Below, piece by piece: positions 44,694-53,808 of a stretch of DNA of 64,000 nt (position 1 is its first letter; each line of letters opens with the position of its first letter). The DNA comes from Victivallaceae bacterium. GTDB lineage: Bacteria > Verrucomicrobiota > Lentisphaeria > Victivallales > Victivallaceae. Under the pieces are notes generated by a model. It was given only the letters and a program-made list of their open reading frames with translations, had not been told where the DNA came from and searched no databases. The DNA is taken from positions 1 to 64,000 of the forward strand of contig JAQUTL010000008.1 of NCBI GenBank assembly GCA_028709805.1, read 5' to 3'. The translations under genes were made by a program, and so were the position numbers.

Positions 44694-45205
44694 AAGTGAT
44701 CGACGGCCTCCCGCGCCGGACGAGACAGCTCGTCCTTGACAGCGTTCAAGACGCCGTTGATGAAGTTTCCGGAGTTTTCGTCGGAATAGTCCAGCGCGAT
44801 CTCCACCGCCTCGTTGATGCTGACCACCGGCGGAACCGAGGCCATGTGCAGCATTTCACACACCGCCACCCGCATGATGTTGCGGTCAACCAGGCTGATT
44901 CTGGCCCATTCCCAGTTGCTGGAATGTTTGCGAATCCGGTCGTCAATCTCATCCTGATTCAGCGCGATGATGTCGAGCAGGTCGCCGGCGTAGGCGCAGC
45001 CCTTGCGGAACACCCGGTCGTCCACCGGCCAGTGCAGTATCTCCGACGCGTCGGCAAAAAATTCTTCGCGGCCGTGCGCCTTCACATCGCCGTTGAGTTC
45101 CCGCCCGAACAGATACAGCATCGCCAGTTCGCGCCCGGTGCGCTTGGTGTGCGACGGCATCCCGACGGTTTCATCCAATTCTTCAAATCCGTAATATTCG
45201 CTCAT
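44690..45205 (-). CDS. nusB: Transcription antitermination factor NusB
   Basis: NusB binds boxA RNA with NusE to stop premature termination in rRNA operons. The 171-aa all-helical protein has TGRELAMLYLF at the first helix (after a ~20-aa N-terminal extension), WARISLVDRNIMRVAVCEML and PPVVSINEAVEIALDYS near the C-terminus, with FINGVLNAV. Placement next to ribH is the usual ribH-nusB order; both ends overlap neighbours by 4 nt. Confidence 0.95.
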   Translation of the reverse strand: MSEYYGFEELDETVGMPSHTKRTGRELAMLYLFGRELNGDVKAHGREEFFADASEILHWPVDDRVFRKGCAYAGDLLDIIALNQDEIDDRIRKHSSNWEWARISLVDRNIMRVAVCEMLHMASVPPVVSINEAVEIALDYSDENSGNFINGVLNAVKDELSRPAREAVDHL

Positions 45206-45681
45206 TTATTCAACTTCTTCATCAGGTTGGCCATTTCGATCGCCGCCAGTGTGGCGTCGGCGCCCTTGTTGCCGGACTTCGATCCGCTGCGCTCGACCGC
45301 CTGTTCGATGTTCTCCGCCGTCACCAGTCCGTAGCCGACCGGCACGTTGAATTCAAGCGCCAGCTGCGCCAGCGCCTTGGACACTTCGTTGTTGATGTAT
45401 CCGGCGTGCGGAGTAGCCCCCTGGATCACCACGCCGAGCGCTGCCGCCGCATTGAATTTTCCGGTGGCGATCAACTGCTTGACCATGAACGGAAGCTCAT
45501 AGGCTCCGGGAACCCACGCCACCGTGATGTCTTCGGCCCTGCCGCCGTGCCGGACAAAGGTGTCCACCGCGCCGCCGAGCAGCTTGGCCACAAAAAAGTC
45601 GTTGAACCTGCTGCACACCAGTGCGAGCTTCAATCCGGCGGCCGAGAGCTCTCCCTCCAGTTTTCTGTATTCTTTTTCCAT
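45202..45681 (-). CDS. ribH: 6,7-dimethyl-8-ribityllumazine synthase
   Basis: RibH condenses the pyrimidinedione with dihydroxybutanone phosphate. The 159-aa protein has CSRFNDFFVAKLLGGAV, WVPGAYELPFMVKQL, GVVIQGATPHAGYINNEV with the catalytic His in TPH, and PVGYGLVTAENIEQA. The typical PGS(F/Y)E is replaced by PGAYE, which is common. It lies 12 bp after ribBA and overlaps nusB. Confidence 0.97.
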   Translation of the reverse strand: MEKEYRKLEGELSAAGLKLALVCSRFNDFFVAKLLGGAVDTFVRHGGRAEDITVAWVPGAYELPFMVKQLIATGKFNAAAALGVVIQGATPHAGYINNEVSKALAQLALEFNVPVGYGLVTAENIEQAVERSGSKSGNKGADATLAAIEMANLMKKLNK

Positions 45682-45693
45682 TTCTTGAAACTC

Positions 45694-46887
45694 CTAAAGT
45701 ATATGACCCATTTTTTCTTTTTTGGTTTTCAGATAGCGCGAGTTTTCCTGTCCCGGCTGAATCACCAGCGGTTCGCGGCCAAGCACCTTGAGCTTGTATC
45801 CGGACAGGCCGATCAGTTTCTTCGGATTGTTGGTGATGAGCCTGACCGATTTTACGCCGAGATCCAGCAGTATCTGCACCCCGATGCCGTATTCCCGCAT
45901 GTCCGGCGGAAAGCCGAGCTCGACATTGGCCTCCACCGTGTCCGCCCCCTCGTCCTGAAGCTGGTAGGCGTGCACCTTGTTGAAAATGCCGATGCCGCGC
46001 CCCTCCTGCCGCAGATAAACGATCACGCCGCGCCCGGCCTTCGCCACCATCTGCATGGCGGTGTGCAGCTGTTCGCCGCAGTCGCAGCGCAGCGAGCCGA
46101 ACACGTCGCCGGTCAGACATTCGGAATGAACCCGGACCAGCACGTCTTCCCCGTCGCCGATGTCGCCGTAAACCAGCGCCACATGTTCGGCGCCGTCGAT
46201 TTTGGAGCGGAACGCCTCAATCTTGAATTCGCCGAAAACCGTGGGCAGTCTGGCCGGATCGGTGCGTTCGATGAGTTTTTCGGTGCGGCTGCGATAGGCG
46301 ATCAGGTCGGCCACCGAGCAGAGACGCAAATTGCATTTACCGCAGAATTCACGGAGTTGGGGCAGTCTGGCCATGGTTCCGTCGTCGTTCATGATTTCGC
46401 AGATCACTCCGGCCGGAGACAGCCCGGCGAGCCTTGACAGATCAACCGCCGTCTCCGTGTGCCCGGCCCGGCGCAGCACTCCGCCCTTCCGGGCGATCAG
46501 CGGGAAAACGTGACCGGGACTGGCAAACGCGCCGCGATGCACGGCGGGATCGGCCAGCGCCGCCACGGTCTTGGCCCGGTCGAACGCGCTGATTCCGGTG
46601 GTCGTTCCCTGAAGCAGGTCGACGCTTTCGGTGAAGGCCGTTTTGAACGGGTCGGACAATATCGCCGGAGTGGAAAGGTGCAGCGCGTTGGCGCGTTCCT
46701 CACTGATCGGAGCGCAGATCAGTCCGCGGGCGTGGGTGGCCATGAAGGCGACTATTTCCGGCGTCACCATGCTGCCGGCGGCGATCACGTCGCCCTCGTT
46801 CTCCCGGTTTTCGTCATCGACGACCACAACCATTTCGCCGCGGCCGATCGCGGAAATAACCTCTTCCACCGAACTGAATTCAACCAT
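45694..46887 (-). CDS. ribBA: Bifunctional DHBP synthase / GTP cyclohydrolase II
   Basis: The N-terminal half (to ~205) makes 3,4-dihydroxy-2-butanone 4-phosphate ([26 protein letters not shown]). The C-terminal half is GTP cyclohydrolase II with zinc Cys in [29 protein letters not shown] and [12 protein letters not shown]. The 397-aa length is normal. The ATG at 46887 with AGAGG upstream is used over a TTG two codons earlier. With ribH, ribD and ribE in the same run, the window encodes a full riboflavin pathway apart from the phosphatase step. Confidence 0.96.
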   Translation of the reverse strand: MVEFSSVEEVISAIGRGEMVVVVDDENRENEGDVIAAGSMVTPEIVAFMATHARGLICAPISEERANALHLSTPAILSDPFKTAFTESVDLLQGTTTGISAFDRAKTVAALADPAVHRGAFASPGHVFPLIARKGGVLRRAGHTETAVDLSRLAGLSPAGVICEIMNDDGTMARLPQLREFCGKCNLRLCSVADLIAYRSRTEKLIERTDPARLPTVFGEFKIEAFRSKIDGAEHVALVYGDIGDGEDVLVRVHSECLTGDVFGSLRCDCGEQLHTAMQMVAKAGRGVIVYLRQEGRGIGIFNKVHAYQLQDEGADTVEANVELGFPPDMREYGIGVQILLDLGVKSVRLITNNPKKLIGLSGYKLKVLGREPLVIQPGQENSRYLKTKKEKMGHIL

Positions 46888-46902
46888 AAGCAACCTCTGA
46901 AG

Positions 46903-47679
46903 TTAAAATAGTGCCAGCGTTCCGACGGCCAGCGCCGCAAGTTCGCAGAATGAACCGAACAATGTTATTTTTTCCGTATTCAATCCGCCGGAAAAATTCC
47001 GGCAGTACCTTCCGAACAGATACGAGCCGCCGAACACCGCGCCGAACGCCAGCAGCGGCGCCGCCGGATGGCCGATGAAAAACAACAGAATGAATATGAC
47101 CGGAAACCATACATGGACGCGAACCTTCTCCGCCGCCGCCACCGGCAGGCCGAGCGCTTTGTCGGTGGCCAGAAAGCCTTGAGCCGCAAAGTCAAGCACA
47201 TATATCGCCAGCAGCCACTGGCAGCGGTAGCGGCAGAGCAGGGTGAAGCAGACCAGTTTGAGCGCGATATAGCCGAACGCCGTCAGCGTCGGAGCCACGC
47301 CGGAAAGGGTGCGCCAGCTGTCGCCGAGCCGGTTGAGCGCTTTTGCGGCGTCGCCGGTTTCCGCCCAGTTTGCGGCGAATGACACCGTTGAGCAGAAGCC
47401 GCGGCCGCGGTTGCCGGCTTCGGTCGCCGCGGTGGCGGCCAGCGCAAACAGCACGCCGCCGGCCCAGTCGCCGAGAAAAAGCGTGGACAGTTTGCCGGCA
47501 AGCAGAAAAATGAAGCCGAAGATCAGCCCGACAAGCGGAAAAGCAAGCAGGGTGAGTTCTCCATCCTCGTCCTGTTGCGATTCGGAGGAGAATGCGTTTT
47601 GAATGGAGGGCGGCAACGGCCAGTCCAGCAGCATGTTCCATGCCGCCGTCAGCGCGTTCAGTATTTTTGCGATCGACAT
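46903..47679 (-). CDS. CobS-like polytopic membrane protein, active-site motif apparently lost
   Basis: The 258-aa protein resembles cobalamin 5'-phosphate synthase (CobS) in layout: an FPLVGLIFG segment near residue 48, several membrane helices, and a C-terminal FGSFCELAALAVGT that matches the family's end. The usual HxDGxxDxxDG metal motif is not visible; the equivalent stretch reads ATEAGNRGRGFCSTV. It may be a divergent paralogue with another role or an inactive enzyme. AAGGAGG is 8 nt upstream. It starts 69 bp after dprA and ends 15 bp before ribBA. No other B12 gene is nearby. Confidence 0.5.
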   Translation of the reverse strand: MSIAKILNALTAAWNMLLDWPLPPSIQNAFSSESQQDEDGELTLLAFPLVGLIFGFIFLLAGKLSTLFLGDWAGGVLFALAATAATEAGNRGRGFCSTVSFAANWAETGDAAKALNRLGDSWRTLSGVAPTLTAFGYIALKLVCFTLLCRYRCQWLLAIYVLDFAAQGFLATDKALGLPVAAAEKVRVHVWFPVIFILLFFIGHPAAPLLAFGAVFGGSYLFGRYCRNFSGGLNTEKITLFGSFCELAALAVGTLALF

Positions 47680-47748
47680 ATTTCGAGCCTCCTTGAAAAC
47701 AACAAAAGAAACCGGAGACTATTAATATAGCACAAAAGAGAAAAAATA

Positions 47749-48870
47749 CTAACGCAGCATGTACCGTCGGCCGGGAAGCTGCAAAATTGCGAATTTCATC
47801 TCCAGCGCCGCCAGCAGACCGGAAAGTTGACCGGGCTGAAAATCCGAGTTTACAGCGAGGTCATCAAAACTGCTTTCGCCCTTTTCCCGGAGCATGGCGA
47901 TGATCTTCAACTCGTTGGCGTTGAAGCCGGCGGACTTCTCCGCGCTGTATTCCTCCCGCGGTTCGGCCAGACTGAACAGGTCCGGCGCGGCGCCGGGGTT
48001 GAATTCCTCGATCACGTCCTGGAATGACGAGGTGAGTTTTGCCGCGCCGTTTTTTATCAGATCGTTGCATCCCTCCGCCATCGGATTGTCGATATTGCCG
48101 GGAATTGCGAAGACGGTTTTGCCGTAGTCGTTGGCGAGGTCGGCGGTGATGATGCCGCCGGACTTTTTTGCCGCCTCCGCCACCAGCACGCCGCGGGCCA
48201 GCGCCGCGATGATCCGGTTGCGGCGCGGAAATGAGGTCCGGCTGACCGGAAACAGCATCGGATATTCCGAAACCACAGCGCCGCCGGAGGCGATGATCGA
48301 TCTGGCCAGCGGCACATGTTCCTGCGGATGGATTCTGCCGAGACCGCCGCCGAGCACCGCCACGGTTACGCCGCCGGATTTGACGGTGGCGTCATGAGCG
48401 CAGAAATCGATTCCGAACGCCAGTCCGCTGACTGTTCCCCAGCCGGCGGCCACCGCCTGTTCGGTCAGGCTGCGGGCGGCGCGGCAGCCGTAATTGGAGG
48501 CGCGGCGGCTGCCGACGACGGCGATGAAGTCCTGCGCGTCGAAGTCTGGAAGTCTGCCGGCGACATAAAGACACAGCGGCGGGTCGGGGATATGGCGCAG
48601 CGCCGGCGGATAATCGGCGTCGGCCAGCGTGACGATCGAGGCGCCGCCGGCGGCGGCGCGTTCAAGTTCGGCGTTCAGGTCGTATTTGTCGCGCCAGCCG
48701 GCGATCTCGCGGGCCAGAATTTCGCCGATTCCCCGCACCTGCATAAGTTCGGAAACCGAGGAGGAAAGCGCATCGGACGGATCATCGAAATATTGCGTGA
48801 TCGCATTGAACTTTACAAAGCCGATGCCGGAAATCATATTGAACAATATGCAGCATTCACGTCCGGTCAT
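47749..48870 (-). CDS. dprA: DNA processing protein DprA
   Basis: DprA loads RecA on incoming single-stranded DNA. The 373-aa protein has an N-terminal HhH/SAM-like domain (LMQVRGIGEILAREIAGW), the Rossmann DprA/Smf core (IAVVGSRRASNYG, GGLGRIHPQEH, SEYPMLFPVSRTSFPRRNRI, KKSGGIITADLAN, AIPGNIDNP) and a C-terminal winged helix (LREKGESSFDDLAV). Many non-competent bacteria keep it; pilT nearby is not proof of competence. Its start overlaps the aroB stop by 4 nt. Confidence 0.95.
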   Translation of the reverse strand: MTGRECCILFNMISGIGFVKFNAITQYFDDPSDALSSSVSELMQVRGIGEILAREIAGWRDKYDLNAELERAAAGGASIVTLADADYPPALRHIPDPPLCLYVAGRLPDFDAQDFIAVVGSRRASNYGCRAARSLTEQAVAAGWGTVSGLAFGIDFCAHDATVKSGGVTVAVLGGGLGRIHPQEHVPLARSIIASGGAVVSEYPMLFPVSRTSFPRRNRIIAALARGVLVAEAAKKSGGIITADLANDYGKTVFAIPGNIDNPMAEGCNDLIKNGAAKLTSSFQDVIEEFNPGAAPDLFSLAEPREEYSAEKSAGFNANELKIIAMLREKGESSFDDLAVNSDFQPGQLSGLLAALEMKFAILQLPGRRYMLR

Positions 48871-49961
48871 AGCTGTTCACCGAGCAAATCAAGAATAATG
48901 TTTTCCGGTATGTCGTCGACTATTTTGACTCTGCCGATCTTTTCCGGCAAGATCAGCGTGATTCTGCCGCCGCGGTTTTTCTTGTCGCCGCGCATGGCGT
49001 CGAGCACGGTTTCCGGCGTGGCGGCCGAGGGCGTTTTTGGTGTCAGCTTTACAAAGTCGAGCAGCGCGTCGATACGGTCGGCCTCCGCTTTGTCCATCAG
49101 CTTTACCTTTACCGCCAGCTTTGCCGCCAGACTCATGCCGCGGGCTACCGCCGCGCCGTGCGGCAGCTTGAAACCGCTGAGCAGTTCGAGCGCGTGGCCG
49201 AACGTGTGGCCGAAATTCAGAATGGCGCGCAATCCCGACTCTTTTTCATCGGCGGCGACCACGTCGGCCTTGATCGCGCAACAGTCGGCAATCAGTGCGG
49301 TGTAAAAGTCCAAATCATTGAAATTCAACAGACTGCGCCGCTGTGTCCACAGCCGTTCAAACAATTCCCGGTCACGGATTACGCCGTACTTGATGATCTC
49401 CGCCAGACCGTTGCGCCGCTCTTTCGCCGGCAGCGTCTTCAGGAACGCCGGGTCGATGAACACCGCCTTCGGCTGTTTGAACAGTCCGATCAGATTTTTG
49501 CCTTCCGGCAGGTCGCATCCGGTTTTTCCGCCGACGGCGGAGTCCACCATTGCCAGCAGCGTTGTCGGTATCTGGATAAAGTCGATTCCCCGCTTGTATA
49601 TTCCGGCGGCAAAGCCGCAGAGGTCGCCGCCGACGCCGCCGGCGAGGGCGGCAAACAGCGCGTGACGGTCAAAATTATTGGCCGCCGCAAATGAACATAT
49701 TCCGGCCACCGCCTCGAAAGTTTTGACCTTTTCCCCCGGACGAAGGGTGATGACGCCGAGTTTCGATGCGCCGGAACATAATTCGCACACCGGTTCCACC
49801 AGATTGCAAGCCGCCACGTTCGCGTCGGTTATCACCGCCACGTCGCGTCCGGCGGCGATGCGGTCGATCTCGTCCGCCGCGCCGTCGAGCGCGCCGATGA
49901 AAATATCGTATGAATTTCTGCCGAGCCTTACCCGCACCCGGCGTTTTTTTCCGCTTTTCAT
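48867..49961 (-). CDS. aroB: 3-dehydroquinate synthase
   Basis: AroB makes dehydroquinate from DAHP, the second step of the shikimate pathway. The 364-aa protein has the NAD-binding GGVGGDLCGFAAGIYKRGI, QIPTTLLAMVDSAVGGKTG, NLIGLFKQPKAVFID, GLAEIIKYG and LNFGHTFGHALE with zinc-binding His residues. The start is ATG at 49961, divergent from glyS across 210 bp. It leads the long minus-strand run. Confidence 0.96.
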   Translation of the reverse strand: MKSGKKRRVRVRLGRNSYDIFIGALDGAADEIDRIAAGRDVAVITDANVAACNLVEPVCELCSGASKLGVITLRPGEKVKTFEAVAGICSFAAANNFDRHALFAALAGGVGGDLCGFAAGIYKRGIDFIQIPTTLLAMVDSAVGGKTGCDLPEGKNLIGLFKQPKAVFIDPAFLKTLPAKERRNGLAEIIKYGVIRDRELFERLWTQRRSLLNFNDLDFYTALIADCCAIKADVVAADEKESGLRAILNFGHTFGHALELLSGFKLPHGAAVARGMSLAAKLAVKVKLMDKAEADRIDALLDFVKLTPKTPSAATPETVLDAMRGDKKNRGGRITLILPEKIGRVKIVDDIPENIILDLLGEQL

Positions 49962-50097
49962 GTTTTGCGTTCCGCCTTCCGTTTGATTGGCAATAAAATA
50001 CGCCGTTTTACCGCTTCCTGCAAGCGCTTCGCCGCGTAAAACCGTTATTTTTTATCCGGCCGGGCCGTTTGCTCCCTCATTACGGGCGGAGAGTAGC

Positions 50098-50126
50098 TTG
50101 CAACCTTCGGCAAGAGATGCTATATT
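50098..50126 (+). promoter_or_regulatory. Sigma70-type promoter of glyS
   Basis: TTGCAA at 50098-50103 and TATATT at 50121-50126 are 17 bp apart, 46 bp before the glyS ATG. It is the only good promoter seen in the 210-bp aroB-glyS gap. Confidence 0.65.
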
Positions 50127-50171
50127 ATTGGATTGTCTTTGCAATATTATATAAAAAAAAGGGCATATATC

Positions 50172-51506
50172 ATGGCGGACGAAGTTAAAGATCAGGATTT
50201 GATGAGCAAGTTGGTCTCGTTGTGCAAGCGGCGCGGCTTTATTTTTCCGAGTTCCGAAATATACGGCGGAATCAACGGATTCTGGGATTACGGCCCCTAC
50301 GGCGTGCGGATGAAGCGCGCGATTGAGCAGCTCTGGTGGCATTACATGGTCGAAACCCGCGACAACGTCGAAGGTCTGGACTCCACCATCATCTGCCACC
50401 CCACCGTGTGGAAGGCCTCCGGCCATCTTGACCAGTTCTCCGACCTGATGACCGACTGCAAGGACTGCAAGTCCCGTTTCCGCGTCGACCAGATGCCCGA
50501 CCCGACCGTCTGCACCAACTGCGGCAGTAAAAACCTCACCGAGCCGCGCGAGTTCAATTTGATGATGAAGACCTTCGTCGGCCCGGTGTTCGACGACGAG
50601 CACGTCGCCTATCTCCGCGCCGAGACCTGCCAGCCGATCTTCGTTGACTATGACTCGGTCCGCGTGGCCACCCGTCAGAAGATTCCGTTCGGCATCGCGC
50701 AGATCGGCAAGGCTTTCCGCAACGAGATCAATCCGCGCAACTTCACTTTCCGTTCACGCGAATTCACCCAGATGGAGATGGAGTTCTTCTGCCGCGAAGA
50801 GGACAGCATGCAGTGGTTCGAATACTGGAAGGCGCAGCGGATCAAGTTCTACACCGAGCGCCTCGGATTCGGCGAGGACTTCTACCGCATCTATGTTCAC
50901 GAAAAACTTGCCCACTACGCCAAGGCCGCCATCGACATCGAAGTCAAGTTCCCGTTCGGCTGGGGCGAACTCGAGGGCGTTCACCATCGCGGTCAGTGGG
51001 ACCTTACCCGGCACAGCCAGTTCTCCGGTGCCGACCTCCAGTATTTCGACCACGACAACGGCCAGAAATTCACGCCCACCGTGGTTGAGACCAGTGTGGG
51101 GCTGGACCGCATGTTCCTCGCCATTCTTTCCAAGTCGTATGACGAGGATTCCGCCGACACCTGCAAGGAGGGCATCGATCAGGATGTGCGCGTGGTGCTG
51201 CGTCTTCCGGCGGTGGTCGCGCCGGTTCAGGTGGCGGTGCTGCCGCTGTCCAAGAAGCTCAACCCGCACGCCGAGGCGCTGTACAACAAGCTGAACCGCT
51301 ATTTCCGCAGCGAGTACGACGTCACCGGTTCGATCGGCAAACGCTATCGCCGTCAGGACGAGATCGGCACGCCGTTCTGCCTGACTTTCGACTTCGAGTC
51401 CGAAAACGACAACTCCGTCACCGTGCGCGAACGCGACTCGATGAAACAGGAGCGCGTCGCCATTCCGGAACTGCGCGACTATCTTGAAGAAAAAATTGGG
51501 TTTTGA
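50172..51506 (+). CDS. glyS: Glycyl-tRNA synthetase, alpha2 (eukaryote/archaeal-like) type
   Basis: This class II enzyme charges tRNA-Gly as a homodimer. The 444-aa protein from the ATG at 50172 has YGPYGVRMKRAIEQLWW, the zinc module with C..C...C..C (CKDCKSRF, CTNCGS), motif 2 FRNEINPRNFTFRSREFTQ, and motif 3 SVGLDRMFLAIL. It is not the alpha2beta2 type of E. coli. An in-frame ATG 13 codons upstream is less likely. GTP- and Met-rich features are absent; ffh follows after 8 bp. Confidence 0.95.
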   Translation: MADEVKDQDLMSKLVSLCKRRGFIFPSSEIYGGINGFWDYGPYGVRMKRAIEQLWWHYMVETRDNVEGLDSTIICHPTVWKASGHLDQFSDLMTDCKDCKSRFRVDQMPDPTVCTNCGSKNLTEPREFNLMMKTFVGPVFDDEHVAYLRAETCQPIFVDYDSVRVATRQKIPFGIAQIGKAFRNEINPRNFTFRSREFTQMEMEFFCREEDSMQWFEYWKAQRIKFYTERLGFGEDFYRIYVHEKLAHYAKAAIDIEVKFPFGWGELEGVHHRGQWDLTRHSQFSGADLQYFDHDNGQKFTPTVVETSVGLDRMFLAILSKSYDEDSADTCKEGIDQDVRVVLRLPAVVAPVQVAVLPLSKKLNPHAEALYNKLNRYFRSEYDVTGSIGKRYRRQDEIGTPFCLTFDFESENDNSVTVRERDSMKQERVAIPELRDYLEEKIGF

Positions 51507-51514
51507 GGTCGTAA

Positions 51515-52975
51515 ATGCTCGACGCTTTAAGCGATAAACTGCACGACGTATTCAAACGGCTGCGCGGCGAGGCCCGCCTTACCGAGAGCAACATCGACGA
51601 GGCAATGCGCGACATCCGTCTGGCGCTGCTGGATGCCGACGTCAATCTGGAGGTGGTGCGCGAATTCATCACCGGCGTAAAGGCCGACTGCCTCGGTCAG
51701 GAGGTGCTGCGCAGCGTGACGCCCGGCCAGCAGCTGGTTAAGATCGTCAACGACCGGTTGACCGAACTGCTCGGCTCGGAGGCCAGCGAACTTGACCTCT
51801 CCGGCAAGCCGACGGTAATCATGCTGGTCGGTCTGCACGGCAGCGGCAAAACCACCACCGCGGCCAAGCTGGCGAAACTGCTCAAAAAGAGCAAGAAGTC
51901 GGTGCTGCTGGCCGCCTGCGACGTTTATCGTCCGGCCGCGATCGACCAGCTGGAGTTTCTCGGCCGGGAGCTTGGCGTCGGCGTATACAGCGACCGCGGC
52001 AATGCGGACGTTGCGTCGATTGCCGCCGCCGCGATCGACCGCGCGAAATTTGAACATACCGACGTGGTCATTCTGGACACCGCCGGACGGCTGCAGATCG
52101 ATCAGCCGATGATTCAGGAGCTGGTCCGGCTGCGCCAGAGTGTGCGTGCCGACGAGCTGCTGCTGGTGGCGGACGCCGCGCTCGGTCAGGAGGCGGTGGC
52201 GGTGGCCGGCGAGTTCAACCGCGCGCTTGGTCTTACCGGTTTTATTTTGACCAAACTTGACGGCGACGCCCGCGGCGGCGCCGCGCTTTCGATCCGCAAA
52301 GTAACCGGCTGTCCGGTGAAATTCATCGGCACCGGCGAAAAGCTCGACGACCTTGAGCAGTTCCATCCCGAACGGATGGCTTCGCGCATTCTCGGCATGG
52401 GCGACGTGGTCAGCCTGGTCGAGCGCGCCGCGTCCGAGATTGATGAAAAAGAGGCGAAGCTGCTTCATGACAAGATGAAGCGCAATGCGTTCGACTTCAA
52501 TGATTTTCTGTCCCAGATGAAACAGCTTTCCAAGCTGGGCGGCATGGAGGGCATCCTTAAGATGCTGCCCGGCGGCCGTCAGCTTGAGCAGGCGGCTTCG
52601 GCGGTCGATCAGCGGCAGATGAACCGGATAGAGGCGATGATCCTTTCCATGACGCCGTTTGAACGTGAAAATCCGGACGACATCGATTTTTCGCGCCGCA
52701 AACGCATTGCCCGCGGTTCCGGTGTGGCGGTCGAACAGGTTTCCGGGCTGGTCAAGCAGTTTACCATGATGCGCAAGATGATGAAGAAGACCAACATGCT
52801 TTCCCGCATGTTCGGCGGCGGCGGAATGGCGATGCCGGACGGCGGCGCCATGCCGGGAGCCATGCCGGGAGCGTTTCCGGGGATGGGCGGAGCGGCCGGC
52901 GCGTCGGGCAAAGATAAGGAAAAACGGAAAAAACTCGCTAAACTTGCCAAAAAGCAGCGGCGAAAGAATCGCTGA
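51515..52975 (+). CDS. ffh: Signal recognition particle protein Ffh
   Basis: Ffh binds signal sequences and SRP RNA. The 486-aa protein has the N-domain, a G-domain with GLHGSGKTTTAAKLAKLL, ACDVYRPAAIDQLEFLG, DTAGRLQIDQPM and TKLDGDARGGAALS, and a Met-rich M-domain with RIARGSGVAVEQVSGLVKQF. The C-terminal ~65 residues are a Gly/Met/Ala/Pro-rich tail ending in a Lys-rich patch, longer than in E. coli. ftsY, its partner, is at 43.8 kb. The SRP RNA gene was not found in this window. Confidence 0.96.
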   Translation: MLDALSDKLHDVFKRLRGEARLTESNIDEAMRDIRLALLDADVNLEVVREFITGVKADCLGQEVLRSVTPGQQLVKIVNDRLTELLGSEASELDLSGKPTVIMLVGLHGSGKTTTAAKLAKLLKKSKKSVLLAACDVYRPAAIDQLEFLGRELGVGVYSDRGNADVASIAAAAIDRAKFEHTDVVILDTAGRLQIDQPMIQELVRLRQSVRADELLLVADAALGQEAVAVAGEFNRALGLTGFILTKLDGDARGGAALSIRKVTGCPVKFIGTGEKLDDLEQFHPERMASRILGMGDVVSLVERAASEIDEKEAKLLHDKMKRNAFDFNDFLSQMKQLSKLGGMEGILKMLPGGRQLEQAASAVDQRQMNRIEAMILSMTPFERENPDDIDFSRRKRIARGSGVAVEQVSGLVKQFTMMRKMMKKTNMLSRMFGGGGMAMPDGGAMPGAMPGAFPGMGGAAGASGKDKEKRKKLAKLAKKQRRKNR

Positions 52976-53001
52976 AGAGGCGGAGGAGGAATACGGTATA
53001 A

Positions 53002-53808
53002 ATGTTTACGATAATTGTGGCTGTTGTCTGCGGCGTCGGGTTGGAATCGGCGCTGGAGCTTTCCGGCGCGTCCTCGCGCGGCTGGGCGATTTTTTTCGGA
53101 ATAATTATGATGCTCGCGGTGCAGATAACGCTCGGAGTGCTGATCCGGAAAAAGGTAAATCGCGTCAACGGCGAAATCCAGAATATGATGGCGCAGATGC
53201 AGGCGCGGCTCACCCGGAAGGTGGAGGCGTTTCAGCGCCGGCCGTCCGGCAACGTCAAGATGATGCAGCAGGAGTTGCAGGACGAGCAGTATTCCGCGAT
53301 CCGGCGGTCGCTGGTCAAACTCAACGAGCTTAATCCGGTGACCAGATGGAGTCCGATGCTGTCCAAGCAGCTGGATACCATGCGGATGGTTATGTGTTTT
53401 CAGCTCAAGGAGTTCGACAAGGTGGACAAGCTGATGAAAAATTCAATGATGCTCACCGCTCAGGCCATCGCCATCAGGTTGACCAGAATGTTCAAACTTG
53501 ACGACCCGAAACTCGACCGTTTTTTCGCCCGGAAGTCCAAACGGCTCAAGGGGGACGACGCCGCGCTGATTTACAGTCTTTACGCCTGGATCAAACTGAA
53601 ACAGGACGATCCCAAGGCGGCGCTCGACGCCTTGAACGCCTCGCTTCAGAAAAGCGACAGCCCCGTGCTTCTGGCCAACCGCGACCGCATCGCCAACGGA
53701 AAATTGAAGCAGTTCTCAAATTCTCAGCTCGGCGACGCCTGGTATGGGCTTTATCTTGAAGACCCGAAAATCCGGCAGCAGCGGGTGACGGAGCGCCGGT
53801 TCCAATGA
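53002..53808 (+). CDS. Membrane-anchored protein of unknown function
   Basis: Not recognised. The 268-aa protein has two N-terminal hydrophobic segments (~2-22 and ~28-48), then a Gln/Met/Lys-rich helical region (VNGEIQNMMAQMQARL, LTRKVEAFQRRP) that looks like a coiled coil, and a helical C-terminal part with TPR-like sequence (YAWIKLKQDDPKAALDALNA). The gene overlaps ymdB by 4 nt, so the two are coupled. A role in membrane-associated RNA or protein processing is only guessed from the neighbours. Confidence 0.7.
   Translation: MFTIIVAVVCGVGLESALELSGASSRGWAIFFGIIMMLAVQITLGVLIRKKVNRVNGEIQNMMAQMQARLTRKVEAFQRRPSGNVKMMQQELQDEQYSAIRRSLVKLNELNPVTRWSPMLSKQLDTMRMVMCFQLKEFDKVDKLMKNSMMLTAQAIAIRLTRMFKLDDPKLDRFFARKSKRLKGDDAALIYSLYAWIKLKQDDPKAALDALNASLQKSDSPVLLANRDRIANGKLKQFSNSQLGDAWYGLYLEDPKIRQQRVTERRFQ

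Noticed and set aside
46888-46902. FMN riboswitch ahead of the riboflavin genes
   Set aside because: Only 15 bp separate ribBA from the upstream cobS-like gene, too little for the aptamer, and no RFN core was seen elsewhere upstream of the run.
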